A DNA stretch of 30,465 nucleotides. Origin: Chloroflexota bacterium (GTDB lineage Bacteria > Chloroflexota > Ktedonobacteria > Ktedonobacterales > Ktedonobacteraceae). The stretch covers positions 1-30,465 of the forward strand of contig CADDZH010000066.1 of assembly GCA_902812455.1 (NCBI GenBank). The letters are read 5' to 3'. A program made the position numbers and the translations under genes. Below, piece by piece: positions 15,232 to 23,498 of this stretch (positions within the stretch are counted from its first letter, which is position 1; every line of letters starts with the position of its first letter). The notes beneath the pieces were generated by a model. That model did not search any database, was not told where the DNA came from, and was given only the letters and a program-made list of their open reading frames with translations.

Positions 15232-15861
15232 ATGACCATAGATCAGGCAAGCGACATTCAGCGAAAAATGTACGATTTCATTGTCAACTATATTAGGGCT
15301 GAGGGAATGCCACCGACCAACCGTGAGATTGGCCGTGCCATGAATATCGCCAGCACCGGCCATGTTGATTACCATCTCACCATGCTGGAGAAAAAGGGGC
15401 TGATTACTCGCCAGTCGAAAAAGAGCCGTGGCATCAAACTGATGAAGCCTGTGATAGGCATTCCTGTGATGGGCAGGATTGCCGCAGGTGAGCCCCTGGA
15501 AATCGCCGATGAGCCTGAAGAGATGATCGACGTTGGCCGCGAAATAGAGCGCGACGATACCTATGCTCTGATCGTCAAGGGGCGCTCAATGATTGAAGAC
15601 CACATCTGCGATGGCGATTACGTGGTCATCAAGCCTCAGACTGCCTGGAACAACGGCGATATCGTCGTTGCTGTGCATAAACAGCAGGGGATGAAAGGCA
15701 GCGCGACACTGAAGCGCTGCTTCAAAGAGCGTGACCAGATCCGCTTGCAGCCCGCCAATTCCGAATTGAACCCCATTTATGTTCCAAGTAGCGAATGGGA
15801 TTCGGAGTGGGAAGTGCAGGGGAAGGTCGTGGCCATTTTCCGCCAGTATCGCGCTGCCTGA
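15232..15861 (+). CDS. lexA: LexA repressor
   Basis: A 209-residue SOS repressor. The N-terminal winged helix covers about 1-70, with PPTNREIGRAMNIASTGHVDYHL as the recognition region. The self-cleavage bond is Ala85-Gly86 in GRIAAGEP, and the catalytic pair is Ser119 (KGRSMIEDHI) and Lys161 (ATLKRCF). RecA filaments on damaged DNA trigger its self-cleavage and derepress repair genes. The length and all catalytic residues are normal. The start ATG at 15232 follows AAAGGCGGG about 11 bases upstream. The other SOS genes are not in the window. Confidence 0.94.
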   Translation: MTIDQASDIQRKMYDFIVNYIRAEGMPPTNREIGRAMNIASTGHVDYHLTMLEKKGLITRQSKKSRGIKLMKPVIGIPVMGRIAAGEPLEIADEPEEMIDVGREIERDDTYALIVKGRSMIEDHICDGDYVVIKPQTAWNNGDIVVAVHKQQGMKGSATLKRCFKERDQIRLQPANSELNPIYVPSSEWDSEWEVQGKVVAIFRQYRAA

Positions 15862-15870
15862 TTTCGAGCA

Positions 15871-15899
15871 TTGACAACCAGCAACCCTTCTTCTATGCT
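15871..15899 (+). promoter_or_regulatory. Promoter of the two-component operon
   Basis: A perfect -35 TTGACA (15871-15876), 17-base spacer, and -10 TATGCT (15894-15899), ten bases after the lexA stop. It implies that the kinase-regulator pair is transcribed on its own rather than with lexA. Confidence 0.65.
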
Positions 15900-15967
15900 A
15901 ATGCTATACCTATCTATCATACTTCGGAAGGGGTTGAAAAAAGCAGCATAGAAGCAAGGGTTTGTTT

Positions 15968-17683
15968 ATGCCCCAGATTGAACATTTACCATCGCTGGAA
16001 GTAAGAAAAGGCCCTCATTGGAGGCGTTATCTCGTCGATAGCGTGCTGGCAATTGGAGGCACGTTGCCGGTAACAGCTATCCTTTACTTCCTGCATCTCT
16101 ATCCCAGCATTCCGAATATCTCTCTTGCCTACCTGCTTATTGTCCTGGCATTGGCGAGCACGCGTGGACTTTTTGCTGCCGTTCTCTCTGCTCTTGTGGC
16201 CTTTGTTTCCTTTGATTATTTTCTGGTTCCTCCGCTTTATACCTTTAGCATTGCCCGCTTTGAGGAATGGCTGGCGCTCTGTGTCTTTTTAGCAACGGCA
16301 ATTATCACCGGTGAACTGGCCTCGCTTATGCGCCAGCGAGCAGAGCAGGCCAGCCGCCAGGCGCGTGAAACACGTATCCTCTATGAACTGGTACGGGCAA
16401 CAAACAGCGAGGAAGACCTGGGACGCCAGCTTGATATTGTGGCACACGCCATCGTTGATGTGTTTGCTTCCTGGGGTGTGCGGGATTGCGCGATTCTCCT
16501 GCCCGATGCTGATGGGAAATTGATGCTTCAGGCTGGCGCTCTCAAACGCCCAGAGCAGCTCAAGCTATCCACCGATGAGGAAGCGACTGCCTCCTGGGTC
16601 ATGGAGCAGGCTCAGGCTGTTGAAGTGCACGATGTTGCGGCAATCTCGTCCACCCCTGGTAGTTATGTGCAGCGTGCTGTCGTACAGAGTACGCTGGCAA
16701 AGCAGGCTGTACGTCGCTATGTGCGCATGATACCCCTCAAGATGGGGCAAAAAGTTGTCGGGGTTGCGCGCCTTCTGATTGAGGACGATCCTCGCCTCTT
16801 TGGCAGTAGCAACGTGCTGGGGGTTGAGCGAGAGCGATCAAATCCAGAAACAGCATTTTTCTGGACATTCCTTGATCAAGCTGCTGCTATCATTGAGCGC
16901 GTTCGTCTCCAACGGGAGAGTTTGCAGGTGGAAGTATTACAACGGACGGATGCCCTGCGCGCTGCGCTTCTCTCTTCTATCTCGCACGATCTGCGAACGC
17001 CTCTTTCATCGATCAAGGCTTCTGCAACCAGCCTGCTGCAAGAGGATGTGCAATGGGATGAAGAGGCCCGCCGTAGTTTTGCCCGCGCCATTGAACAGGA
17101 GGCTGATAGGTTGAACCGCCTGGTTGGTAACCTCCTTGATATGTCTCGTATTGAGGGAGGAGCGCTCAAACCTGAAAAAGAATGGTATCCGATCGATGAA
17201 TTGATCCATGATGTGTTAGGGCACATGCAGCCTCTATTACAAGGGCGAACTGTGTGTACAGACTTGCCCGATGATTTACCGCCGATAGAGCTGGACTACC
17301 TGCAGATAGATCAGGTTGTGACAAACCTGGTTGAGAATGCTGTATACTATACTCCACCGGAATCACCAATTGAATTGAGTGCGCGGTACGAGCATGGCGA
17401 AGTGATCGTCAGCGTTGCTGATCGAGGTCCTGGGATTGCGCCTGCTGATCGAGAGCATATTTTTGATAAGTTCTATCGTGTGCTGGGAAAGCAACGTGGC
17501 GCTGGCAGCCGTGGTTCGGGGCTAGGGCTGGCAGTGTGCAAGGGATTGGTCGAGGCACATGGTGGACGTATCTGGGTAGAAAATCGTGAAGGTGGAGGAG
17601 CCATTTTTCGTTTCACCTTGCCGGTAGAAAGTCAAAAGGTAGAACATGATGAGCAAAAGCGGAGCGCGCATTCTGGTCGTTGA
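15968..17683 (+). CDS. KdpD-like sensor histidine kinase (DUF4118-GAF-HisKA-HATPase)
   Basis: A 571-residue kinase. Residues about 22-120 form four membrane helices of the DUF4118 type, including the FDYFLVPPLYTF signature seen in KdpD. A coiled linker and a GAF-like domain (about 130-320) follow, then the H-box SISHDLRTPLSSIKA with phospho-acceptor His340, the N-box NLVENAVYYTP, and the G-boxes DRGPGIAP and GSGLGLAVCKGLVEAHGG. It lacks the N-terminal KdpD sensor and USP domains of full-length KdpD and is therefore about 300 residues shorter. The ATG at 15968 has AAGGG seven bases before it. The end overlaps the response regulator gene by 38 bases, so the two are translationally coupled. Confidence 0.9.
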   Translation: MPQIEHLPSLEVRKGPHWRRYLVDSVLAIGGTLPVTAILYFLHLYPSIPNISLAYLLIVLALASTRGLFAAVLSALVAFVSFDYFLVPPLYTFSIARFEEWLALCVFLATAIITGELASLMRQRAEQASRQARETRILYELVRATNSEEDLGRQLDIVAHAIVDVFASWGVRDCAILLPDADGKLMLQAGALKRPEQLKLSTDEEATASWVMEQAQAVEVHDVAAISSTPGSYVQRAVVQSTLAKQAVRRYVRMIPLKMGQKVVGVARLLIEDDPRLFGSSNVLGVERERSNPETAFFWTFLDQAAAIIERVRLQRESLQVEVLQRTDALRAALLSSISHDLRTPLSSIKASATSLLQEDVQWDEEARRSFARAIEQEADRLNRLVGNLLDMSRIEGGALKPEKEWYPIDELIHDVLGHMQPLLQGRTVCTDLPDDLPPIELDYLQIDQVVTNLVENAVYYTPPESPIELSARYEHGEVIVSVADRGPGIAPADREHIFDKFYRVLGKQRGAGSRGSGLGLAVCKGLVEAHGGRIWVENREGGGAIFRFTLPVESQKVEHDEQKRSAHSGR

Positions 17684-18356
17684 CGACGAAATTGAGATCG
17701 TGCGAGCATTACAGCGCACCTTGAAGGCGCATGGTTTTGAAGTATTCGCGGCAGGCAATGGCGAAGAGGCATTGGAGGCCATCACTCGTCACCGCCCGGA
17801 TCTCATATTGCTTGATCTGGGGTTACCTGGAATGAGCGGCCTGGAAGTATGCAGGAGGGTGCGGGCAGAATCGAATCTGCCGATCATTGTGCTCTCGATA
17901 AAGGATGCGGAACGTGACAAGGTTCAGGCCCTTGACCTGGGAGCGGATGACTATGTACCCAAGCCCTTTGGCATGGATGAAGTGCTGGCCCGCATTCGTG
18001 TCGCTTTGCGGCACACAGCCCAGGTACAGTCGGGAACGGAGCCAAGCTTCACTGCCGGCCCATTGAAAGTCGATTTTGCGCAGCGGCTCGTCCAGGTCAA
18101 TGGGCGGGAGGTAAAGTTAACGCCGACTGAATATGACCTGCTCAAGGTGTTGATTAAGAACAGCGGCAAAATTATGACTCGCCAGATGCTTCTCTCACAG
18201 GTATGGGGGACGGGCTATGGAGCTGAGCCGCATTATCTGCATGTGTATATTGGCCAACTGCGGCGCAAGATCGAACCGGATCCCGCTCATCCACGATTCA
18301 TCCTCACCATTTCTGGGGTGGGCTATCGCTTCAATAGCGAAGAAGAAAGCGCCTGA
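17646..18356 (+). CDS. KdpE-like OmpR-family response regulator
   Basis: A 236-residue two-domain regulator. The receiver domain has the acidic pocket VVDDE (12-15), phospho-acceptor Asp57 in LILLDLGLPG, Ser84 in VLSIKD and Lys106 in VPKPFG. The C-terminal winged helix (about 135-232) has LTPTEYDLLKVL and LHVYIGQLRRKIE, close to KdpE. Start at the first of two adjacent ATGs (17646 or 17649), inside the kinase gene after AAAGGT. Its targets are probably promoters nearby, but no kdpFABC operon is present in the window. The gene is convergent with the USP gene, two bases apart. Confidence 0.9.
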   Translation: MMSKSGARILVVDDEIEIVRALQRTLKAHGFEVFAAGNGEEALEAITRHRPDLILLDLGLPGMSGLEVCRRVRAESNLPIIVLSIKDAERDKVQALDLGADDYVPKPFGMDEVLARIRVALRHTAQVQSGTEPSFTAGPLKVDFAQRLVQVNGREVKLTPTEYDLLKVLIKNSGKIMTRQMLLSQVWGTGYGAEPHYLHVYIGQLRRKIEPDPAHPRFILTISGVGYRFNSEEESA

Positions 18357-18358
18357 AC

Positions 18359-19006
18359 CTAGCGAGCGGCTGCTACCGGTGCTAGCGGCCTGGCGGTAGT
18401 CTCTTCTCCTGCAGCAATATGGCTCAGTACCAGCACCTCGCAAGGGGCATTTCTCATCACGTACTCAACTGCCGGGTCAATCTGCTGCATGCTCCCGCGT
18501 ACACGTACCGGCGTATTGGCGATGATAATCAAGTCTACTGCTTTTTCCTCTGCTTCATGCACAATGGCTACCCCGGCGCTACGCGCTTTCAGCAAGCGCT
18601 TATTGATTCTGGTCGCACTGCGTGCAGCTATCGATTCCGCCCGGTCGAGCAATGCGAGTGCCTGCCGCTCATCTTCTTCCACTCTGGCATCAAGTGGAAG
18701 CATCATTGGCACTTCAAGCACTGCTACCACTTCGACATTTCCGTTGCGGTGCCGCGCCATTTGTGTAGCCAGGGCAACAGTGCGATCGGTTGTCTCGTTC
18801 TCATGCAGCAGTGGAACCAGGATGCGTGTCAAATTACTCACCGAGCGCACGGCTTTTTTGGCGGGGAGCGCCTGTTCTGTTTCTTTGGGCAACCGCAGCA
18901 TCCAGCTTAGCACCCCAATAATTAAGGTGATAAAGACCAGGGCAATCAAAATGCCAATGGGATTGAGCAGGATCGGATTTGTTGTAATTGCTGCCAGGAT
19001 GAGCAT
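18359..19006 (-). CDS. Membrane-anchored universal stress protein domain protein
   Basis: A 215-residue protein with one N-terminal membrane helix (about 14-36) and then a UspA-type alpha/beta domain (about 60-195): RILVPLLHENETTDRTVALATQMA, then VEVVAVLEVP, and a final DLIIIANTPVR and APCEVLVLS. The usual ATP-binding Gly pattern (GxxGx9GS) is not intact: TPVRVRGSM stands in its place, so nucleotide binding is uncertain. It is the last gene of a minus-strand set after the APC permease and the small membrane protein. KdpD proteins normally carry a USP domain themselves; here it is on a separate membrane protein beside a kinase that lacks it. Confidence 0.8.
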   Translation of the reverse strand: MLILAAITTNPILLNPIGILIALVFITLIIGVLSWMLRLPKETEQALPAKKAVRSVSNLTRILVPLLHENETTDRTVALATQMARHRNGNVEVVAVLEVPMMLPLDARVEEDERQALALLDRAESIAARSATRINKRLLKARSAGVAIVHEAEEKAVDLIIIANTPVRVRGSMQQIDPAVEYVMRNAPCEVLVLSHIAAGEETTARPLAPVAAAR

Positions 19007-19015
19007 ACAGCAGGC

Positions 19016-19219
19016 CTACTTTCTCTTACTCAATCCAAAGGCGCGAAGCCGCACAATACCTAGCATGATCATCGCCAATCCCAGCACGATCAACGTCCAG
19101 GCTTCTATCCCGAACATTGCCGCACGCACTACGATGATCATACCGAGCGGGATAATCAGTATGCTTACCAGTATACGGTAACGTTCTCGCAATGACATTG
19201 ATGGTAGTTGTTCTTTCAT
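19016..19219 (-). CDS. Small two-helix membrane protein
   Basis: A 67-residue protein with a polar, basic N-terminus (MKEQLPSMSLRERYRIL), two membrane helices (about 16-35 and 39-58) and a basic end (SKRK). I do not recognise a family. Its ATG overlaps the TGA of the APC permease gene (ATGA, 19216-19219), so it is translationally coupled to it, and the USP gene follows nine bases later. It could be a transporter accessory subunit. Confidence 0.7.
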   Translation of the reverse strand: MKEQLPSMSLRERYRILVSILIIPLGMIIVVRAAMFGIEAWTLIVLGLAMIMLGIVRLRAFGLSKRK

Positions 19220-20922
19220 TCTTTGTTTCCTTTGTGGAGATTATGTTGCTTTCTGTTACTATGGTTCTTTTCTACCGGTACATCAAGTACTTTGGCGCCA
19301 AGCGGGAGCTTGCTTTCTTGCTCACCTTCTCCGTACAGGCGCTTGCGGCGAGCAATATTCTCGCGAAATTCCTCTGCAACGTCGTGTTCGCCTGCATCTT
19401 CATAGACCGCCAGTTGCTCTCTTTCCCAGTTCCGCTTGAGTGTTCTGGTGATCGGGAGTTTATTGCGGCGCCGGTGTATCATGTAGATGATCAATCCCAG
19501 GATAATCCAGGAGGGGCCGGCAATGCGTCCAATGGCATGTGTGAGTACCACCATAATAACAATGCTGCTGATACCCAGGAAGCCAAGGATGCCAGCGATA
19601 GGTAAGAGCCTTGTTTCACCATCCTTCGCCTTGAAAGGGATATTAAGCGGAACCTTAAAAGGACGTGGCGTCCAGGGGTCTTTAAAGCGGAGCACAAGCA
19701 GTGAAACAAAGACGAGCATGTAAGCAGTGGCGGCTCCAAACGCATACATATTGCCAAGCACTTCATAGGCATTCGGCGAAAGACCGGCCAGCCAGAGTTC
19801 TATTAAAGCGATGCCGGAGAAGACAATCAGGGTACGCACAGGGGTGCGGAACCTGGGATGGACTTTTGAGAACCACTGCGGGAGTAAATTGAAGCGCGCC
19901 ATCGAGTAGGTAATGCGTGAAGCTCCGAAGACGCCCGCATTGGATGAGATCAGTACGAGAGTCGCGCCTAGCGTTGCTACATATGGCCCTGCAACCAGGC
20001 CCAGAATCGGGATATGGCTGGCCAGCCATGCGATGGGGTCGCCATTGTGTGTAGCAAAGCTTTGCCAGGGCAGCATAGACAGGCCCAGGTTTGAAAAGGC
20101 CAGCGCGTAGATCAGCACCGTCAGGATAAGAGCGATAGAAGTCCGGGGCACGACCCTGCCTGGGCGTATCGTCTCCTGGCTGGCCTGGCTGATCGATTCC
20201 AATCCTACGAATGAAATGATGGCGAGCGAGGCTCCATAGGCCAGGTTATAGGGATTAGGCCATTGCGTGATCATCTGGTGAACAAGGAGAGAGGGATCGA
20301 AAGCAAACAGGAAACCAAAGAAGAGAATGGTTGATTCGCTAATGACATCGAGAGCGCCAAGTACTTCATTAAATCTTGATGATTCTCGTACCCCTAGAAT
20401 ATTCAGGACGGTCAGCATCACCACAAAGAACGTCGCTTCCAGAATCAAAAGCGGTTGCACCCCTGGAAGACTAAATCCCAATAGATTGAGATTGATGCTG
20501 CTATTCAAAGCCGGGAAAAAGAAGTTGAAGTAACCTGCCGAAGCTAAGGCAAACAATGAAATGTCGATGGTGAAGTCGAGCAAGACTGCCCAGCCGGCCA
20601 CAAAGCCCCAAAAATCACCCAATCCGCGTAGCACGTAAAATTGACCGCCTCCGGCCATAGGATACGCCGCTGCCAGCTCGGTATAGGCAAGGCCGACCAT
20701 CACATAGACAAGCCCCGCGAAGAGAAAAGCGACATTTGTCGCTCCCTGGGCGGCCGCCATGACAATACCTAGCGCAACATAGACATCTGCTCCAACATCA
20801 GCGTATCCCCAGGTATATGATCCCCAGACGCCTACAGCCCGGCGTAGCCCATGACTTTCTTGTGGCACATGGGCTGTTTCATCACCGGCACCGGTCACTT
20901 CCTGCGCTAGTTTGCCTGCCAT
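19216..20922 (-). CDS. APC superfamily permease
   Basis: A 568-residue transporter with about 12 membrane helices of the amino acid-polyamine-organocation fold. The first helix carries WGYADVGADVYVALGI (38-53), where unwound Gly residues normally bind substrate, and later GLESISQASQETIRPGRVVPR is the usual intracellular motif between helices 6 and 7. A charged cytosolic tail of about 80 residues follows the last helix, with REQLAVYEDAGEHDVAEEF. The substrate is unclear: amino acids are the default for the family, and potassium is an alternative suggested only by context. First gene of a three-gene minus-strand operon. Confidence 0.82.
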   Translation of the reverse strand: MAGKLAQEVTGAGDETAHVPQESHGLRRAVGVWGSYTWGYADVGADVYVALGIVMAAAQGATNVAFLFAGLVYVMVGLAYTELAAAYPMAGGGQFYVLRGLGDFWGFVAGWAVLLDFTIDISLFALASAGYFNFFFPALNSSINLNLLGFSLPGVQPLLILEATFFVVMLTVLNILGVRESSRFNEVLGALDVISESTILFFGFLFAFDPSLLVHQMITQWPNPYNLAYGASLAIISFVGLESISQASQETIRPGRVVPRTSIALILTVLIYALAFSNLGLSMLPWQSFATHNGDPIAWLASHIPILGLVAGPYVATLGATLVLISSNAGVFGASRITYSMARFNLLPQWFSKVHPRFRTPVRTLIVFSGIALIELWLAGLSPNAYEVLGNMYAFGAATAYMLVFVSLLVLRFKDPWTPRPFKVPLNIPFKAKDGETRLLPIAGILGFLGISSIVIMVVLTHAIGRIAGPSWIILGLIIYMIHRRRNKLPITRTLKRNWEREQLAVYEDAGEHDVAEEFRENIARRKRLYGEGEQESKLPLGAKVLDVPVEKNHSNRKQHNLHKGNKE

Positions 20923-20949
20923 GATCCCCTCAAAAGCACGTGAAAAAGA

Positions 20950-20978
20950 CTACAAAACACTGCTGCCCACCAGCAGTG
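20950..20978 (-). terminator. Rho-independent terminator between the two APC genes
   Basis: On the minus strand a perfect 8-bp stem CACTGCTG / CAGCAGTG with loop GTGGG is followed by TTTTGTAG. It would stop transcription of the 674-residue permease gene before the next permease operon. The T-run is short, so efficiency is uncertain. Confidence 0.6.
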
Positions 20979-21065
20979 CTCTTTAATAGTATAGCGAGGG
21001 GGAACTCAAGAAATGCTCAGGGAGTTGCGCGAAATGATAAGAGGATACTCAGAGATAGAGTGTGC

Positions 21066-23090
21066 TTACCAGTTCTTAAGCATGTGCGCCACTTTGCCGT
21101 TTGACGTTAGCTCATAGCGAATGCGATCGGGGTTAATATCCTCGAACTCTTTAACCTCACCAGCAGGCACAACTGTATCATGAGGATGCACCACCTGCCA
21201 GACGCGGGCCACCGCGCCTGGCTCTTGCGAGCGGTAGACGAAGCGGGTGGGCACTTTGGCCTTTTGGGCCAGGGCCTGAGCCTTCCCAAAGTAATCTTTG
21301 GCCTCGGGATCGTCCAGATACGGATCAACGACCTCGAACATGCTAGGAGTACGCAGCACGCGGTGTTTCTGATCGGTCACATATAAGAAAACGATGGGAT
21401 GCCCTTCCGCGTTATTGATAGCAGCACGTATAATGGCATCGTTTCGCCCGTTGTTCGACGTAAGTACAGCCAGCACAGAACCCGGCAGGTGTCCTTCGAC
21501 CCCGGTAAGCATAACGGGAATACGGCCTCTTCGCTTGTGAGACATATAGTTCACATAGGCGACAAGCATGCCGCATCCGGCTACCGTGCCGCCGAAGATG
21601 GTGGCAAGCGGCTTGGATACCAGGTTTGTTGACCATGCTGTCATGACAAGCAGTGTGGTCAATACACCCAGCCAGAAGTCGAGCGTGCGCCAGACCGCTT
21701 TTAACCTGCTCCAGAAAGTTGGAGATCGAGAAATCTGCAATGCTGAGCTGGTTAACGGCGTACCTGCGCTGGCAGGTTCCCGCGAACCGGCTTGATTACG
21801 AGTTGATGCACCGGCATTATCCACATGTGTGGGGGGAACGAACCTGTTTCCATTGTCATGATAAATGATAGGTGTCGTGTAAGGGGCATGTTTCCTGGCT
21901 TTATGTTCACGATAGCGCACAATATCCAGGCCCAGGCATGTCAGTGAAAACGCGCCCAGCAGGCCAAAGGCGTACATATCTCCCAGCAGGTTGATATTTC
22001 CATTCACAATCAGCAGCACTATTATAGGGATAAGGGTGACGAAGGCTATAGAGTAATGAGGTGTTCCACGTAATTTATTGCGCTGCAAAATGAAAGCGGG
22101 AAAGAATTCCATGCGCGAGAGGGCCATAAAGACATGGTATGAGCCAATAATAGCAGTATTGCTGGCAAATACGAGCAGGGCGCTGGCGCTGATGGCCATT
22201 TCTGTCTGCAAGATGAGGCTTCCAAAATGGCCGCCGAGCAGCGAGATGAGCTGGGCTGAGAGGGTCGGGTCTGCTGCCGCTCTTGGCTGCAAGAGCGTTG
22301 AAAGCATGGTCAGGAGCGGGCTGGTGATGCCGATGGTAAGTACTACCAGTAAGAGCGCCAGCCCCGCCGTTCTCTTACGCGGTACCTTCATGGCAGGGGA
22401 AAGCTGCGAGATGCTCTCCAGGCCTGAAAAGGCCAGGAATGAGCCGGCAAAGCCGACCAGCAGAGTTTTCGGCGTCAGCACGTGACCTGCAAACATTTGT
22501 GGGAAGAGCGATAAAACCTGGAAAAAGGAGATGTGGATAAAGACAGTAACCAGAATAGCAATGTCACTCCCAAAGGCGATGACCGCCCCCACAAAGCTAA
22601 CCCGCGCGCTCTCGCTGATGCCAACCCAGTTCAAAATGCCCAGGGCTATCAGCGTGCCGATAGTGATCCAGAGGGCGAACGGCCCAATCACGGGTACAAC
22701 GACGCTGAAGTAGAGTATGCCGGACAGGCAACTGATAGCAGCCGTCAGGAAGTAATCAACCAGAATGAACATGCCCCCCAGCGCCCCTACCCAGTGATTC
22801 ATGGCCTGCGCTGCTACTGTCACAACGCCGCCCCCTTGCGGGAAGCGATGCGATACTTCTGCGTATTTTAGCGTCAGCAGCACGAAGACGGTCATGGTCA
22901 GGAAGACAAAGAAGCCGGCCAGCTTCCCTACGGTGCTGTAAAGGATGCCGGGAGTATAGTAGACGGAAGTGCCGATATCGGCAAAGACAACTGCCCAGCA
23001 GAGAATAGGGCCGAGCAAACTTCGGCCGTGACTGTATTCATCCCCTCTGGCCGGAGAGGGTGCTTGCCGGGCAACTGTTTTCTGCTCCAT
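21066..23090 (-). CDS. APC superfamily permease with C-terminal USP-like domain
   Basis: A 674-residue protein with about 12 membrane helices, then a soluble region. The first helix contains FADIGTSVYYTPGILY (36-51), reminiscent of the GDIGTSPLYT helix of Kup potassium transporters, and GLESISQLSPAMKVPRKR follows helix 6. The C-terminal 138 residues start SVLAVLTSNNGRNDAIIRAA and contain PIVFLYVTDQKHRV and DTVVPAG, which read as a USP-like alpha/beta domain. This layout (APC core plus USP-like tail) recalls the KimA-type potassium importers, whose tail binds c-di-AMP. The likeness is my reading by eye and not proof. Start ATG at 23090. Confidence 0.78.
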   Translation of the reverse strand: MEQKTVARQAPSPARGDEYSHGRSLLGPILCWAVVFADIGTSVYYTPGILYSTVGKLAGFFVFLTMTVFVLLTLKYAEVSHRFPQGGGVVTVAAQAMNHWVGALGGMFILVDYFLTAAISCLSGILYFSVVVPVIGPFALWITIGTLIALGILNWVGISESARVSFVGAVIAFGSDIAILVTVFIHISFFQVLSLFPQMFAGHVLTPKTLLVGFAGSFLAFSGLESISQLSPAMKVPRKRTAGLALLLVVLTIGITSPLLTMLSTLLQPRAAADPTLSAQLISLLGGHFGSLILQTEMAISASALLVFASNTAIIGSYHVFMALSRMEFFPAFILQRNKLRGTPHYSIAFVTLIPIIVLLIVNGNINLLGDMYAFGLLGAFSLTCLGLDIVRYREHKARKHAPYTTPIIYHDNGNRFVPPTHVDNAGASTRNQAGSREPASAGTPLTSSALQISRSPTFWSRLKAVWRTLDFWLGVLTTLLVMTAWSTNLVSKPLATIFGGTVAGCGMLVAYVNYMSHKRRGRIPVMLTGVEGHLPGSVLAVLTSNNGRNDAIIRAAINNAEGHPIVFLYVTDQKHRVLRTPSMFEVVDPYLDDPEAKDYFGKAQALAQKAKVPTRFVYRSQEPGAVARVWQVVHPHDTVVPAGEVKEFEDINPDRIRYELTSNGKVAHMLKNW

Positions 23091-23126
23091 CGCAGTATAA
23101 TCCTCGATTAAGGCAATAGCGTTGAT

Positions 23127-23159
23127 TTGTTAGCCGGTGCGGCTCTACTTGTTAGCCGG
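23127..23159. repeat. Direct repeat TTGTTAGCCGG x2
   Basis: Two identical 11-base copies (23127-23137, 23149-23159) with 22-base spacing, two helical turns, in the leader of the 674-residue permease gene. Such phased repeats often bind dimeric regulators such as OmpR-family proteins, one of which is encoded in this window. Confidence 0.5.
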
Positions 23160-23168
23160 GTAGAGACG

Positions 23169-23184
23169 CACTTTTACAAAAGTG
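23169..23184. promoter_or_regulatory. Inverted repeat upstream of the permease, possible operator
   Basis: CACTTTTACAAAAGTG has 7-bp arms around two central bases. It lies about 80 bases before the permease ATG on the minus strand. It could be an operator or a small hairpin in the leader. Confidence 0.4.
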
Positions 23185-23387
23185 TAGCATAGCCCTCAAG
23201 TTAAAGGCAAGAAAACCTGTTCTCCTCTCAATATATATTATGAAGTAAGGTCAAGATGCTCAAAAAACACTCAAGAAAATGTACAAAACCATCAAGAAAA
23301 TTGAAAGCGAGACGATGACCCGCATATTGTGTGGATTGCTCATAAGCACAGTCCTGAACTGCGCGCAAAAACTGGCGCTGCTGAATC

Positions 23388-23416
23388 TTGCGTTTTCTTG
23401 CGTAAAGCGATAGAAT
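23388..23416 (+). promoter_or_regulatory. Putative promoter for the AAA-VWA operon
   Basis: -35 TTGCGT (23388-23393), 17-base spacer, -10 TAGAAT (23411-23416). Transcription would start about 75 bases before the ATG at 23499. Confidence 0.5.
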
Positions 23417-23498
23417 CAAGTTGGTTCCACAAGTTAGTGGTGTCGTGAAGATTATCATCGCACGAAGCCAGCCCCTAAGAAAGGTAGCAAGAAACCGA

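Larger units (their letters stand above)
23091..23498. other. Divergent intergenic region with direct repeats and an inverted repeat
   Basis: The 408-base gap between the permease (minus) and the MoxR-type gene (plus) contains no convincing gene. It holds two copies of TTGTTAGCCGG 22 bases apart (23127 and 23149), an inverted repeat (23169-23184), three TCAAGA copies at 20-21 base steps (23251, 23271, 23292) and a promoter at 23388-23416. Confidence 0.55.

Noticed and set aside
15968..18356. Naming the two-component pair kdpD/kdpE outright
   Set aside because: The kinase lacks the KdpD sensor and USP domains and there is no kdpFABC in the window, so only 'like' is justified.
18489..19181. 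Open frame of 230 codons on the plus strand
   Set aside because: Opposite the USP and small membrane protein genes; low-complexity Ser/Ile/Thr composition typical of a shadow frame.
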